DNA of 64,000 nt from Wurfbainia villosa (lineage: Eukaryota; Streptophyta; Magnoliopsida; Zingiberales; Zingiberaceae): contig CM046006.1 of NCBI GenBank assembly GCA_025175895.1, positions 69,336,288 to 69,400,287 on the forward strand. Direction: 5' to 3'. Made by a program: the position numbers and the translations under genes. This document shows, in pieces, positions 1 to 10,179 of the stretch; within the stretch, counting starts at the first letter, position 1, and each line of letters starts with the position of its first letter. Below the pieces are notes generated by a model. The model ran no database searches. It had not been told where the DNA came from and saw only the letters and a list, made by a program, of their open reading frames with translations.

Positions 1-1391
1 AACCAAGTGGGTATAAGATGAGTGAAGGGAATGGGGCACGATTCATTCGAGCTGCTGAAGGGTTTCAGAAATAGTTCTGGATCAACCGTTGATCTTTTCG
101 GTTAATTGAGGATCATGATGTACTACTAGGTGCCACTCATGATCGTTCTATAATTAATGGTTAATTATAGACGGCCAACATAAACCGAGAACCTATTTGG
201 TCACACGCACAACGAGTGTAATCCAAAGGATTTAAAACGAGCTTGAGAATCGGATTCTCAGACCGAGAGAAACTAGGTTTGGTTGGACCAAACATAAAGC
301 GAGCATGAAATCATTTCAGTCGCAATGGAAGCGTGGATGGGCTGCGTCTTATGAAGACGTAATGGATGAACCAAAATGGTTTGGTTCTAATCCAATGGAT
401 AAGAATAAACCAAAGGGTTTGGTTTATTTTAAACGAATGAACCAAAAGTTGGTTCGGTTCGTTTTAACTTAAAATAAACCATCATGGTTTGGTTTATTTT
501 AACTTATCTTAATGGAGCGGGTTAACGGGCTTTATGGATATGATCCATTAACTATTAAGAGAATTAGTTCTCTATAAAAGTGGGCTTAAGGGATTGTTAA
601 ACCCTAACTAATCCAAAATCATCCAAACCCTAGCCGCCCAACATGTTGTTGCCGCCCAACACATTGTTGCCGCCCAGCTTGTGGTGGCGCCGTCCAGCTC
701 CTTGCCGGCGTCCAAGCTCCAGCCGGTGAACCTCCGGCGACCCTCCGGTGATCTCCTATAGGTTCGGCATCAAGGTGAGCCTTTTCTCTCCTTGTTTTGG
801 CCGGCGCCTACTCCTCCACCAAGCTGTCCAGTTTTCTGGACAGCTTCTCCTCCTCTCGTCGGAGCGTCGTTTGGACGACGGTTAGTGATCCGACAGTGGC
901 TAACTTACCGGGGATTTGATCTCCGGTAATCCTCTGAGGTGGAGGACGAAGGATTCGTCAAACGGTTGACGAATACCTCTCCGGAGAAGCGAGTTTTGAG
1001 AACTCGTTTTGGATCCGAATTTGGATTCGGATCGTGATCATCTCTCGATCACGTCGTCTTCAACACGAGGCTAGTAACCCGTACGAAGACGAAGCTCGTG
1101 ACTTAGCGAAGTCATCCCGAGGAGCTCGGCGTGGATACGGATAGAGACGATTCTTACGAGGATCGTTCCGGTTGATGCCGTTCCCGCTACACGTCATACG
1201 GAAGGTATAACGTAGTTTAATTTCCTTTTATTGCAAATTTTAATTTACGGTTATGTCTACACTTGTTGTAATTGCATGCGTGTGTTGTGTGTGTTGTAAT
1301 AAATATAGATTTATTATTTTTAATTGCTTCCGCTGTGCTCATGTTTACGAAACATGATCGAACACACACACGCCGCGGTGCCGGAAACCCA
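1..1391 (+). repeat. LTR-like fragment, left edge of window
   Basis: Non-coding segment that looks like the right end of an LTR. It has a TATA box (TATAAAA at 573-579), then a pyrimidine-rich leader, and ends in CCAACA at 1386-1391, where the Copia-0 reading frame starts abruptly. Several copies of a GGTTTGGTT-type motif lie between 280 and 500. The left boundary and the partner TSD lie outside the window, so I cannot tell a solo LTR from the 3' LTR of a full element. I see no supported gene here. Confidence 0.5.
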
Positions 1392-2535
1392 ACAATTCCA
1401 AGTCATAATACACCACAAGAGCCAAAATGACTTGGATCGACACAAACTTCACTGCAGGAGAAGATGTCTCTTTAAAGTCTATACCCTCAAATTGGATAAA
1501 TCCTTTTGCAACCAAATGAGCTTTGTATCGATTAATCGATCCATCTGATTTCCTATTTATTTTGAGAATCCATTTATTCTCAATAGCCCTTCGGCCAGGA
1601 GGAAGATCGATTAACTCTGAAACATGATTTTTAATCGACTTCATTTCTTCAACCATTGCATCTCTCCACTTTTCTCTAACTCTAGAGCCCAAAGCTTCCC
1701 TAACTGATTGAGGTTCATCATCGTCAACTGAGAGTGTCATCATTGCCTCATTCTCAATATCAAATCTCTTCTTAGGTTTGATCTTACGAACACTTTTCTG
1801 AAGTTGGGCTCGTGAGAAGTCACCCCGTGACTAGGCAAATTACTCTCACTGGGTCGACTAGGTCTAGGTATTCTACTAGACACCTGTCTTGTTGATAAAG
1901 ACTCATCCTCCTCAAATAGAGGAACTGTCTTATCAACTTCACCTGTAGCTGGGAACTCAGTTTCGAGAAAAGTGACATCTCTCAAATCCAATTCGGAGAT
2001 TGTTCCATCTTGTTGCTCACTTATGAAAACATAACCTTTGGAGGTATCAAAATATCTTATAAAGATACATTTCTTACCTCTATGTCCCAATTTTCCATAC
2101 TTGTGAGAACTATCATGAACAAAGGCAGCTGATCCCCAGGGTCTCAAATTGCTCAAATCTGATTTTCTGCCTGTCCAACGTTCATATGGGGTAGATGGAA
2201 CTGACTTTGAAAGCACTTTGTTAAGTATAAAGGCCGCAACTAGTAATGCATCTCCCCAATAGGAGATTGACAAATTAGCCTGCGCCATAATAGACCTAAC
2301 TATTTCTAGAAGAGTCCTATTTCTTCTTTCAGTAACCCCATTTCTCTATGGAGTTCCAAGGATTGTCAGCTGTCTAATATCATTACATATTATCTTGAAC
2401 ATATCAGACAAATATTCTCCTCCACGGTCAGTGCGTAAAGTTTTAACCTTACGTTTTGTTTGATTCTCAACTTCGTTCATATAACGAATGAAGCAACCAA
2501 TGCTTCAGATTTATGAGAAATCAAATACACATAAC
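1392..2535 (-). pseudogene. Copia-0 pol fragment: integrase C-terminal half and RT start
   Basis: Minus-strand Ty1/copia polyprotein remnant. From 2535 leftwards it reads the end of the integrase core, including the DRGGEY motif region and the ERRNRT motif, then the integrase C-terminal segment with WGDAL and the WTGRK motif, then the RT N-terminus with ENKWI and HLVAKGF. An in-frame TAG at 2346-2348 replaces the usual Gln of the TPQQNG motif. A one-base frame change lies near 1740-1800. The coding match stops after the DLEL residues near 1393, where an LTR-like segment begins. It continues the integrase that stops at 15786, on the far side of the inserted Gypsy element, so it is the same element as the pieces at 15786-16158 and 58143-59380. 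Confidence 0.85.
2531..2535. repeat. TSD of the Gypsy element, left copy (ATAAC)
   Basis: Pairs with ATGAC at 15786-15790, one transition apart. Removing the element brings the two halves of the Copia-0 integrase frame back next to each other, which supports these boundaries. Confidence 0.75.
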
Positions 2536-3829
2536 TGATGCACGCGAACACGACCTCAAATCTCGCGATGAATACCATCGAGGACTCGAAGTGCGCGCTC
2601 GCGCTCAACGCCCGCAAGTGCATGGATGTCGTCAAGTAATAAAAGATTATCCATCCCATAGGAACTGAGATTCGAGTATCGATTTGTTCAGTGGTGTTAT
2701 TGTTCGAAAGTCAAATCTAAAGGGTTGCGATTGCGACTTTGTCGGTGGACTAAACTCTAGTATGGTTTCACACGGAGGAAGAAAGGAGCTTGCCGCGAGA
2801 TCTTTAAAAGGGATTCTAGGACTTCGATTTCGCTTGTGTGTCACAAAACATGCTATCAACTGGGCATTGCTTAAACGTCTAACTATGGTCTTGTGGAAGG
2901 GACATCATACACTCTCCCGATGAGCCACCGCATCTATCGGGAGCTATCTCTGCCTTACAAGGATGGGATAGGTGGTACAAGGATGCCAAATCAATCCCTG
3001 CAACAAACCATTTCTAGTTCTATCGCATCCTTCTACCATAGTTATAGAAGATCAGGTTTACCCCTAGGTTCCTTGTATAAATCCCCTAAATCTTAGATAC
3101 GAGGGCTGTCACCCCTCGTATCGCCTATGCACAGTAGATAGAAAACCAAATACACATAGATATTTGTATAAACAAATCCCAATTACAAATTCAAACTCAA
3201 AAATAGAATTCAATTTGTAGCAACATGTCATACGCACACAAGCTACTCCATAATCCTAGAATCGAAGAAACTACTCCATAGATAGGAGAGGAGAATCACA
3301 AGGCATATTCATGTTCGAATTAATCATAAATAAAATACAAGAACAGGAAGTTACAATGCCGATGTGGCCTTCTCTCTGGCATTGAAGTGTAGAACTTGGG
3401 TCTCCGACGACGTTCTTCCTCCCCATTGTGAGTTCCCAAAGCTTTTTAGGGCTTTGGTGTGCCATCCCAGTCGTCGTGCCTTTCCCCTAGGGTTTGGGTG
3501 GAGCTCTCCTTATATAGACATCACATCGGATCGCTGCAAATTTCAGAAAAAACCCTAGTCGCGTAAATCTGTTGGGCCACCACATGGCCGTGTGTTTCCA
3601 CATGGCCAGACCATGTGTGGCCCTGGGGTGGCTGATCTCGCCTATTGGACATGGCTGTGTGTAGCTACACACCCTGGTCGTGTCCCATTCTGTGTCTAGC
3701 TGCGAAATGCCCTTCTTTTGCTCTGAAAGTGTGTATTTTCCCCCCGTAATGCTATCCTACATGCAAAAGTACAAAGAGCAGATATCCGAACCAGAAAATA
3801 GGAAATGCATGCAAAACAAAGTGACATAT
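2536..3829 (-). repeat. Gypsy 3' LTR, first part
   Basis: Matches the 5' LTR at 14439-15785 over its length, including the TATATAAGG promoter core (minus strand, around 3509-3516) and the CACATGGCCGTGTG-type palindromic motifs near 3580-3680. The LTR is broken at 3829/9215 by a Copia insertion. This copy carries about 20 bp more of the palindromic motif than the other LTR. Confidence 0.85.
3825..3829. repeat. TSD of the gag-only Copia, left copy (CATAT)
   Basis: Identical to 9215-9219. Uninterrupted CATATGCATG is still present at the matching place in the other Gypsy LTR (about 15706-15715), which confirms the empty site. Confidence 0.9.
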
Positions 3830-5005
3830 TGTTAGGGAAATCTCTTGTCATGATAAGGTTTTGATGTGTGTGGAAAAGGGTTTAAGTTAGATTGTTATTA
3901 TGATTTGATATGTGCGTTGGAGTCTTGCAGGGATTAGTAATTCGCACATAGAGCCTTGGCGAGTTTCACCTCTCATGACTTGGTCCTTGAGTCGGTGAAG
4001 GATGGCTTTGCGGAAGCCGTGCGCTTAGAGCATCCGAGGGACCGTCGGACGAGGAGCTTGGAGTGAAGCTAGAGGAAGTAGACTTCAGGGTGAGACACGA
4101 AGGATGGCGCTGTAGAGCCGTGCGCTTGGCGCATTCGAGGGACGTGGCCGGACGAAGATAACTTCAAAGACGAGGGACTCCGAGGGATGAGAGTGAGCGA
4201 ATGTAACCCGGGAAGAGGTAGAGCTCCTAGGTGAAACTTGGCCTTTTGGATAAGTGTCGGATGAGATTTCCCGACATCAGTCGACTGCCATGGAATGGCA
4301 GTCGACTGCTCTGAGTCGAATGGGTTCGAATGGTATCCGACTGATGGGCTTTTGGCCCAAGTAGTCGATCGCTATGCCATGGGCGATCGATTATTAGCGA
4401 CATATCGATCGAACGCCAAGGATGGCGATCGGCCAGATCGATCTGCACGGGCACAGAATGGAGTCGAGCTCGCGGAGCACTCGACTGATCGAGCATCAGT
4501 TGACTGATGGCAATATCAGTCGATTGATGCCAATGCCGTTGGATGAAATCAAACGTGGAAAGCAGCCGTTATTGGGCAAGTCTTCCTCTATAAAGAGGAA
4601 TGGTGTGGGGGCTTTGGGCACATAATACTTTAACTCATAACATCTCCCAAAGTGCTCTAAGGGTTTTTCCACTCTTCTTCTTTTGCTAATTCTCATTCAA
4701 TTGTAAGAAGAGGGATTGTAAAGAGGTTACCTCCACCTAGCTTGGTGCAAAGGAGAGATTTAGTGGATTTGGCAAAGGCGTGATTCACCTTGGACGAATC
4801 GGGATCGTGGATTAGCGGCGTAGTCGTGAACCACGTTACGACTTGTTGTTAGTATTGTTTGTTTCCTTTGCTTTGTCTTTCTTTGTTTGATTTGTTTGTC
4901 TTGTTGTTTCCGTTGCGCTAATCTTGTTTGTAGACGAGCAAATTCCGTTATCCAACGAAAGAGGGCTATTCACCCCCCCTCTAGCCGGCCGATCGATCCC
5001 CTACA
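3830..5005 (+). repeat. 5' LTR of gag-only Copia
   Basis: TG...CA-bounded, 1,176 bp. TATA box TATAAAG at 4589-4595. A hairpin with 14-bp arms built from CAGTCGACTG lies at about 4278-4308. The region 4360-4500 differs strongly from the matching part of the 3' LTR, although both flanks align. The end, CACCCCCCCTCTAGCC before CCTACA, is typical of SIRE-type LTR ends. Confidence 0.88.
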
Positions 5006-5007
5006 AG

Positions 5008-5020
5008 TGGTATCAGAGCC
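5008..5020 (+). promoter_or_regulatory. Primer-binding site, tRNA-Met type
   Basis: TGGTATCAGAGCC starts two bases after the 5' LTR, complementary to the 3' end of initiator tRNA-Met, the usual primer of plant Copia elements. Confidence 0.9.
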
Positions 5021-5067
5021 AAGGAAAGCTTGTCGAGGACTAACCGCCACAACAAGCACATTCTAGA

Positions 5068-6285
5068 ATGGCCGACTCTAATATTCATCCGCCAAAGTTC
5101 AAGGGGGAATTCTCTTGGTGGAAAAAGAGAATGGAGGTATTTTTCGAGACCGATTTTGAAATTTTATTAATTATGGAAAACGGTTTTGAGATGCCTAGGA
5201 ATGAAGAAGGGGAGCTATTGGAGAAATCAAGATGGAGCAAAAGACAAAGAGAGGAGTACTTGGCGAATTCAAAGGCCAAGCACCACCTCTACAATGTACT
5301 CCCCCAACAAGAAGTTAACCGGATTGGGGAATGCTCTAGTGCAAAGGAGATGTGGAAGAAGCTAGTAGAGCTTCATGAAGGTACCTCGGAGGCCAAACTT
5401 GCAAGGAGAGACCTCTTTCGCTCCCAACTATCCAACATAAAATTAGAAAAGGGAGAAAAGGTAACCTCACTACACTCTAGATTTAAAGAGATAATAACCG
5501 GGTTATCTAGTGTAGGTGAGAAGCTTTCAAATAGGGACATGCTCATGAAGGCTATAGATGCCTTTCCCCGGTCATCAAAATGGAGCTCAATGGTGGACTC
5601 CTTCTACATGTCCAAGAACCTAGAAGTGAGTACCTTGGAGGAGTTCTTCTCAACAATGGAGCTCCACGAAACAAGGCTTGAAGGAATAGTTGAAGAGCCT
5701 AGAATTCAACCTTCAAGAGGAGTAGCCTTGATGGCACATAAGGGAAAGAAGAAGATGGAGACTCCCTCCTCCTCCGATGAAGCATCCTCCTCCTCCTTCA
5801 TGGATAGCACGGAAGAAGCCTATATAGTAAGGAGGGTAAGACGTGCATTAAAAGGTTTTCAATTTAATAAATCTAATGATAGGAGGAGAAGACCAAGGGG
5901 AAAGGTCATTTGCTACAATTTCCAAGGAGAGGGACATATAAGGGATAATTGTCCCCTCTTGAACAAAAGCAAGGAGGAGAAGAGAAAGAAGGAAGAAAAT
6001 AAGAAGAAGGGGAGCAAGAAGAAAAAGGAAGAAGAAAAGAAGGCCAAAGAAAAAGGGAAGGCCAAGGCATTCAAAGCAAAGACATGGGATGATCCTTCTT
6101 CCTCATCATCATCTGAAGAGGAAGAACATGTCTACTCCAACCTTGCCCTAATGGCCTTTGATGACTTAGACTCATCCTCCTCCGAAAATGAAGGATCAAG
6201 CACAAGTGAGGAGAGCTCTAGTGAAGGGGGGAGCTTCATCATCCTCCTCATCCGAAGGAGAGGACATGGAAACTATGGTAACTAA
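5068..6285 (+). CDS. Copia gag polyprotein, main frame
   Basis: Capsid/nucleocapsid protein of the gag-only Copia. The first methionine after the primer site opens a 405-codon frame. Residues about 10-220 are a UBN2-type gag core (FKGEFSWWKKRM start, then LEKGEKVTSLHSRFKEI). About residue 290 there is a zinc-knuckle-like stretch (CYNFQGEGHIRDNC) in which the second Cys of the CCHC pattern is replaced by Phe, so zinc binding is probably lost. A Lys/Glu-rich region and serine-rich acidic runs follow. The last residues, after a run of six G at 6226-6231, are out of the ancestral frame: one extra G moves the reading from the serine-rich sequence into a short unrelated tail. The true C-terminus continues in the frame ending at 6748. 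Confidence 0.85.
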   Translation: MADSNIHPPKFKGEFSWWKKRMEVFFETDFEILLIMENGFEMPRNEEGELLEKSRWSKRQREEYLANSKAKHHLYNVLPQQEVNRIGECSSAKEMWKKLVELHEGTSEAKLARRDLFRSQLSNIKLEKGEKVTSLHSRFKEIITGLSSVGEKLSNRDMLMKAIDAFPRSSKWSSMVDSFYMSKNLEVSTLEEFFSTMELHETRLEGIVEEPRIQPSRGVALMAHKGKKKMETPSSSDEASSSSFMDSTEEAYIVRRVRRALKGFQFNKSNDRRRRPRGKVICYNFQGEGHIRDNCPLLNKSKEEKRKKEENKKKGSKKKKEEEKKAKEKGKAKAFKAKTWDDPSSSSSSEEEEHVYSNLALMAFDDLDSSSSENEGSSTSEESSSEGGSFIILLIRRRGHGNYGN

Positions 6286-6748
6286 CCTTTCACCTAGGAA
6301 AATAGTTTCTAGGATTTCTAGCCTCACTAAGGATTTATTTAGAGCCAAGAAAAAGAACAAAAGCATGCTTGATCAAATTAAGGATTTAGAACAAAAATTA
6401 GAAAAAGCATGTTTTAATGATAATAATGATGATGCATGCTCACATGATAACTATATGCCTTTGGATGTTAATGATGCATGCATAGAAGAAAATAGGACTC
6501 TAAGGGAAAATGTAGACTATTTGACCAAGGCCCTAGAAAAATTTACAATAGGCTCCAATACTCTTAACATGATAATTGGGAGCCAAAGAGCAAGTTTCAA
6601 TAAGAAAGGCCTAGGATATAAGGAAAAGAAAAATGAAAAGGCCTATAAATGTCTAATAGCTAGGGGTCAAGATAAAAAGAAGGTAATAGCTAGAAAATGG
6701 ATCCCTAAAGAATTTTTAGTGAACCCCATAGGAAAGAACTTATATTAG
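6232..6748 (+). pseudogene. Copia gag C-terminal segment, shifted frame
   Basis: Continuation of the same gag after the one-base shift at the G run. It starts with a serine-rich stretch and then has a heptad-like, Lys/Leu-rich coiled coil (KDLFRAKKKNKSM to LEQKLEKA). The FTIGSNTLNMIIGSQRASF motif is typical of SIRE/Maximus gag C-termini, and the related element at 35155-44092 has the same motif near 38200-38260. It ends at a TAG after KNLY, where protease would normally follow. An indel is a simpler explanation than programmed frameshifting. Confidence 0.75.
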
Positions 6749-6901
6749 GTTCCAAAATCCATCCTTAAGGGTTAGGAAAACCCTAGGGTAGTCAACCATA
6801 TGGAATTCACCTATATCATATTTTTGGTTGACTTAGGATGGCGGGACAATATTTTTGAAATAGTGTTAGGTGATGATAATGCACCTATAAATAGATAAAT
6901 C

Positions 6902-7073
6902 ATGCTTTGGGTGATACTTTGCTTATTATCAAGATATAATACCTAATGCATGATAACAATTTGATGAATACATGTGTTTCATGATCAATGCTTTGGGTGA
7001 TACTTTGCTTATTATCAAGATATAATACCTAATGCATGATAACAATTTGATGAATACATGTGTTTCATGATCA
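6902..7073. repeat. 86-bp tandem duplication
   Basis: Two adjacent, visually identical copies, 6902-6987 and 6988-7073, each starting ATGCTTTGGGTGATACTTTG. Identity of the copies implies a recent duplication within the element. Confidence 0.9.
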
Positions 7074-8005
7074 TAATATGGAATTCATACATATATGTCT
7101 TTATGATCATGTGGGATAGTAGGATGATACTTAACCTTGATAGAATTGCATAAAAATGATGATTAAGTATATACAAATACCTTTAGGATACATCTCACAC
7201 TCACCATAGGCTACCTTGATTGAAAACTTAGCATGGGTGAGATGGTAGGATGATACAAATGTCCACTAATGCCTATGACATTTAGATGGTCATTTAAGGT
7301 GTCAAAATAGCAATAATAGACCAATCATGGGGAAGGCTTATGTTTAATTCATAGACATATTGCCCAAAGATCATGGTTGGATATTTCATATGTTTTCAAA
7401 ATAATTTCTTACTTTAAAATCTGTGTATTCATGTTTTGAAACAATTCAAAGCAAGACTAGGTGTTAAAATGGATACTAACATGATCAAAAACCTAGTGGT
7501 TTTTAAAGCTTTTGGATTTTTTGCAAATACTTGAAAATATAATGATTTTTCATGGAAAACTATTTTTCATTGATAAATATACTTACAAGAAATGTGTTCC
7601 CCAAATTTCAGGATTTTTCGAATTTTATAGAATTTTTTACGCATTTTTGAAATTCACCCCCGGAAAATCAAAATTCCTGAAATCCATGTGCCAGTCGACT
7701 GGTAGTCTGAACCAGTCGACTAGTAGCCTGATAATATGCCCAATAACCTTTTGTATCCGATTTTAAGACATGTTTTGGCTTTTGTTTACCTCTAGACTTG
7801 ATGCCATGCTTGAATAAACATTGTTTAAATATTTTTGATGGTGTCAAAGGGGGAGAAATGTGTATGTTTAAGTAAGGGGGCATATATTTAGGGGGAGTTT
7901 CATGTATTAAGGGGGAGAGTTGCTAATCATGTTATTTACATGCTTTCTTTCCTTAATAGTTTATCAAATATTTTTACCTAACTTAAACGGATTGCTACAC
8001 ATCAA

Positions 8006-8017
8006 AAAGGGGGAGAT
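8006..8017 (+). promoter_or_regulatory. Polypurine tract of gag-only Copia
   Basis: AAAGGGGGAGAT directly before the TGTTAG start of the 3' LTR. It is the priming site for plus-strand DNA synthesis. Confidence 0.85.
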
Positions 8018-9214
8018 TGTTAGGGCAATCTCTTGTCATGATAAGGTTTTGATGTGTGTGGCAAAGGGTTTAAGTTAGATTGTTATTATGATTTGATATG
8101 TACGTTGGAGTCTTGCAGGGCTTAGTAATTCGCACATAGAGCCTTGGTGAGTTTCACCTCTCATGACTCGGTCCTTGAGTCGGTGAAGGATGGCTTTGCG
8201 GAAGTCGTGCGCTTGGAGCATCCGAGGGACCATCGGACGAGGAGCTTGGAGTGAAGCCGGAGGAAGTAGACTTCAGGGCGAGACGCGAAGGATGGCGCTG
8301 CAGAGCCGTGCACTTGGCGCATCCGAGGGATGTGGTCGGACGAAGATAACTTCAAAGGCGAGGGACTCTGAGGGATGAGAGTGAGCGAATGTAACCCGGG
8401 AAGGGGTAGAGCTCCTAGGTGAAACATGACCTTTTGGCTAAGTGTCGGATGAGATTTCCCGACATCAGTCGACTGCCATGGAATGACAGTCGACTGCTTT
8501 GATTCGAATGGGTTCGACTGGTATCCGACTGATGGGCTTTTGGCCTAAGCAGTCATGCGCCATCAATGGACTATTGATCGACATCGATCATTGCCGATGT
8601 GCATCGATCGCCGCGCAGAATAATGATCGAGGATCGAACATCAATCAACTGATGGCAATATCAGTTGACTGATGCCAATGTCATTGGATGAAATCCAACG
8701 TGGAAAGCAGTCGTTATTGGGCAACGACTACAGGACCAGTCGACTGATAGGGACATCAATCGACTGCTCCTGTGTCAACGGGAAGAAACCCTCTTTCTCT
8801 ATAAAGAGGAATGGTGTGGGACTTTGGGTACCTAATGCTTCAACTCATAACATCTCCCAAAGTGCTCTAAGGGTTTTTCCACTCTTCTTCTTGTGCTAAT
8901 TCTCATTCAATTGTAAGAAGAGGGATTGTAAAGAGGTTACCTCCACCTAGCTTGGTGCAAAGGAGAGATTTAGTGGATTTGGCAAAGGCGTGATTCACCT
9001 TGGACGAATCAGGATCGTGGATTAGTGGCGTAGCCATGAACCACGTTATGACTTGTTGTTAGCATTGTTTGTTTCCTTTTCTTTGTCTTTCTTTGTTTGA
9101 TTTGCTTGTCTTGTTGTTTCCGTTGCGTTAATCTTGTTTGTAGACGAGCAAATTCTGTTATCCAACAAAAGAGGGCTATTCACCCCCCTCTAGCCGGTCG
9201 ATCGATCCCCTACA
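8018..9214 (+). repeat. 3' LTR of gag-only Copia
   Basis: 1,197 bp, aligned with the 5' LTR at both ends. The central part (about 8550-8790) differs: it lacks much of the GATCGATC-rich 5' LTR block and carries an extra stretch before the TATA box (TATAAAG, 8800-8806). The last 400 bp match almost base for base. Confidence 0.88.
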
Positions 9215-9295
9215 CATATGCATGAACTTAACATAAAATGTAATGAGATGTGAGCGAAAACTACTCCTAAAACCCTATATGTTTTGCTCACATCA
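9215..9295 (-). repeat. Gypsy 3' LTR, remaining part
   Basis: The LTR resumes after the Copia insertion and ends GCTCACATCA at 9295, the minus-strand LTR start TGATGTGAGC. It aligns with the 5' LTR end at 15705-15785. Confidence 0.85.
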
Positions 9296-9308
9296 CTTCC
9301 CCCAGACT
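9296..9308 (-). promoter_or_regulatory. Gypsy polypurine tract
   Basis: Minus-strand purine run GGGGGAAG abutting the 3' LTR, preceded by the GAGGACAAGCAAAG stretch found before the LTR of many plant Athila/Tat elements. Confidence 0.85.
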
Positions 9309-10165
9309 TAAATCTTTGCTTGTCCTCAAGCAAACCTCAGTGTCATGAAATTTTAAAAGGATATTATTCCATACTTAGCATGTTAACTAAATTTATCAAG
9401 TGGTATTTGCAATCAAAGCAAAATAAATATATTCTAGAAATTCACTAAATTATCTCCTTGTTCTCGTGCTAAGCGAATCATTCTTAGGGGATACTCGTTC
9501 TATGGTGAGTTAAGTCGTCATCCTATAGCTTTCCAAGGTCTCCGACTCTTAGGCTCTTACCTGCCCAAAGCGAGGGTCATTCCCTAGATCTATCACAAAA
9601 TCTCAAAGGCGTGCTCGGTATTGAGAGAAATTGATAGGTGTTTCCCCAGTAACCTAACTTGGTCTCAAAGGGGCACTTAGCAATTTCCACCCACGACAAC
9701 TATTATTTTTATCCCTCACAATCTCTCTCTTTTTTTTTATTTCTCTTTTCTTTTCCTTTCTCTCTTTTATTTTTCAGCTCACTGGGATTTTGATTTTTCC
9801 AAATGGGCTTACACAATCCGAGCATTTCCAGTAACTAAAATGCCAGTCTTAGGGTCACCTATGGATTCCAAAGTATTAAACTACTGTGATGAATCATAAC
9901 TAGGTATGTACTAGACTCTCTCTTTTAGAACGTTCAATATGTGTAGGTGCAAAAATAGAAGCTAACCAGTAATATCCATTCAAAGCCAACAAAATGAAAT
10001 ACCAATAAATGAAGTTATACTACTCATGGAAACAACTCATGAAGAAAACTCTAAAAATACTACTGAAAGAAACTCAACAACCTATGCATGAAAAAATGAA
10101 TGCTAACAATAGTGCAAATATCAGGAAAGAAACTACTTCTAGAAACAAAATAAAATTTTGGCCCC
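9309..10165 (-). other. Gypsy 3' untranslated region
   Basis: No reading frame of note on either strand. It contains a long pyrimidine/purine-skewed run (about 9720-9775) and AT-rich sequence. It separates the Athila-ORF1-like frame from the polypurine tract. Confidence 0.6.
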
Positions 10166-10179
10166 CCCCCCCCCCCCAT

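Larger units (their letters stand above)
6749..8017 (+). other. Non-coding remainder of gag-only Copia
   Basis: About 1.27 kb with no protease, integrase or RT similarity in any frame. It holds an 86-bp direct duplication (6902-7073) and five purine tracts of the form GGGGG(A/C) near 7850, 7877, 7890, 7910 and 8008. The last of these abuts the 3' LTR and is the likely working polypurine tract. Multiple tracts upstream of the LTR are also seen in the related element at 35155-44092. A CAGTCGACT motif occurs at about 7692 and 7712. Confidence 0.7.
3830..9214 (+). mobile_element. Gag-only SIRE-like Copia element
   Basis: Plus-strand element of 5,385 bp with a perfect 5-bp TSD CATAT (3825-3829 and 9215-9219). 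LTRs of 1,176 and 1,197 bp start TGTTAG and end CCTACA. It has a tRNA-Met-type primer site, a gag with coiled-coil C-terminus, and a series of purine tracts before the 3' LTR. Nothing resembling protease, integrase or RT follows gag, so it is non-autonomous. It sits inside the 3' LTR of the Gypsy element and is therefore younger than that element. Confidence 0.88.
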
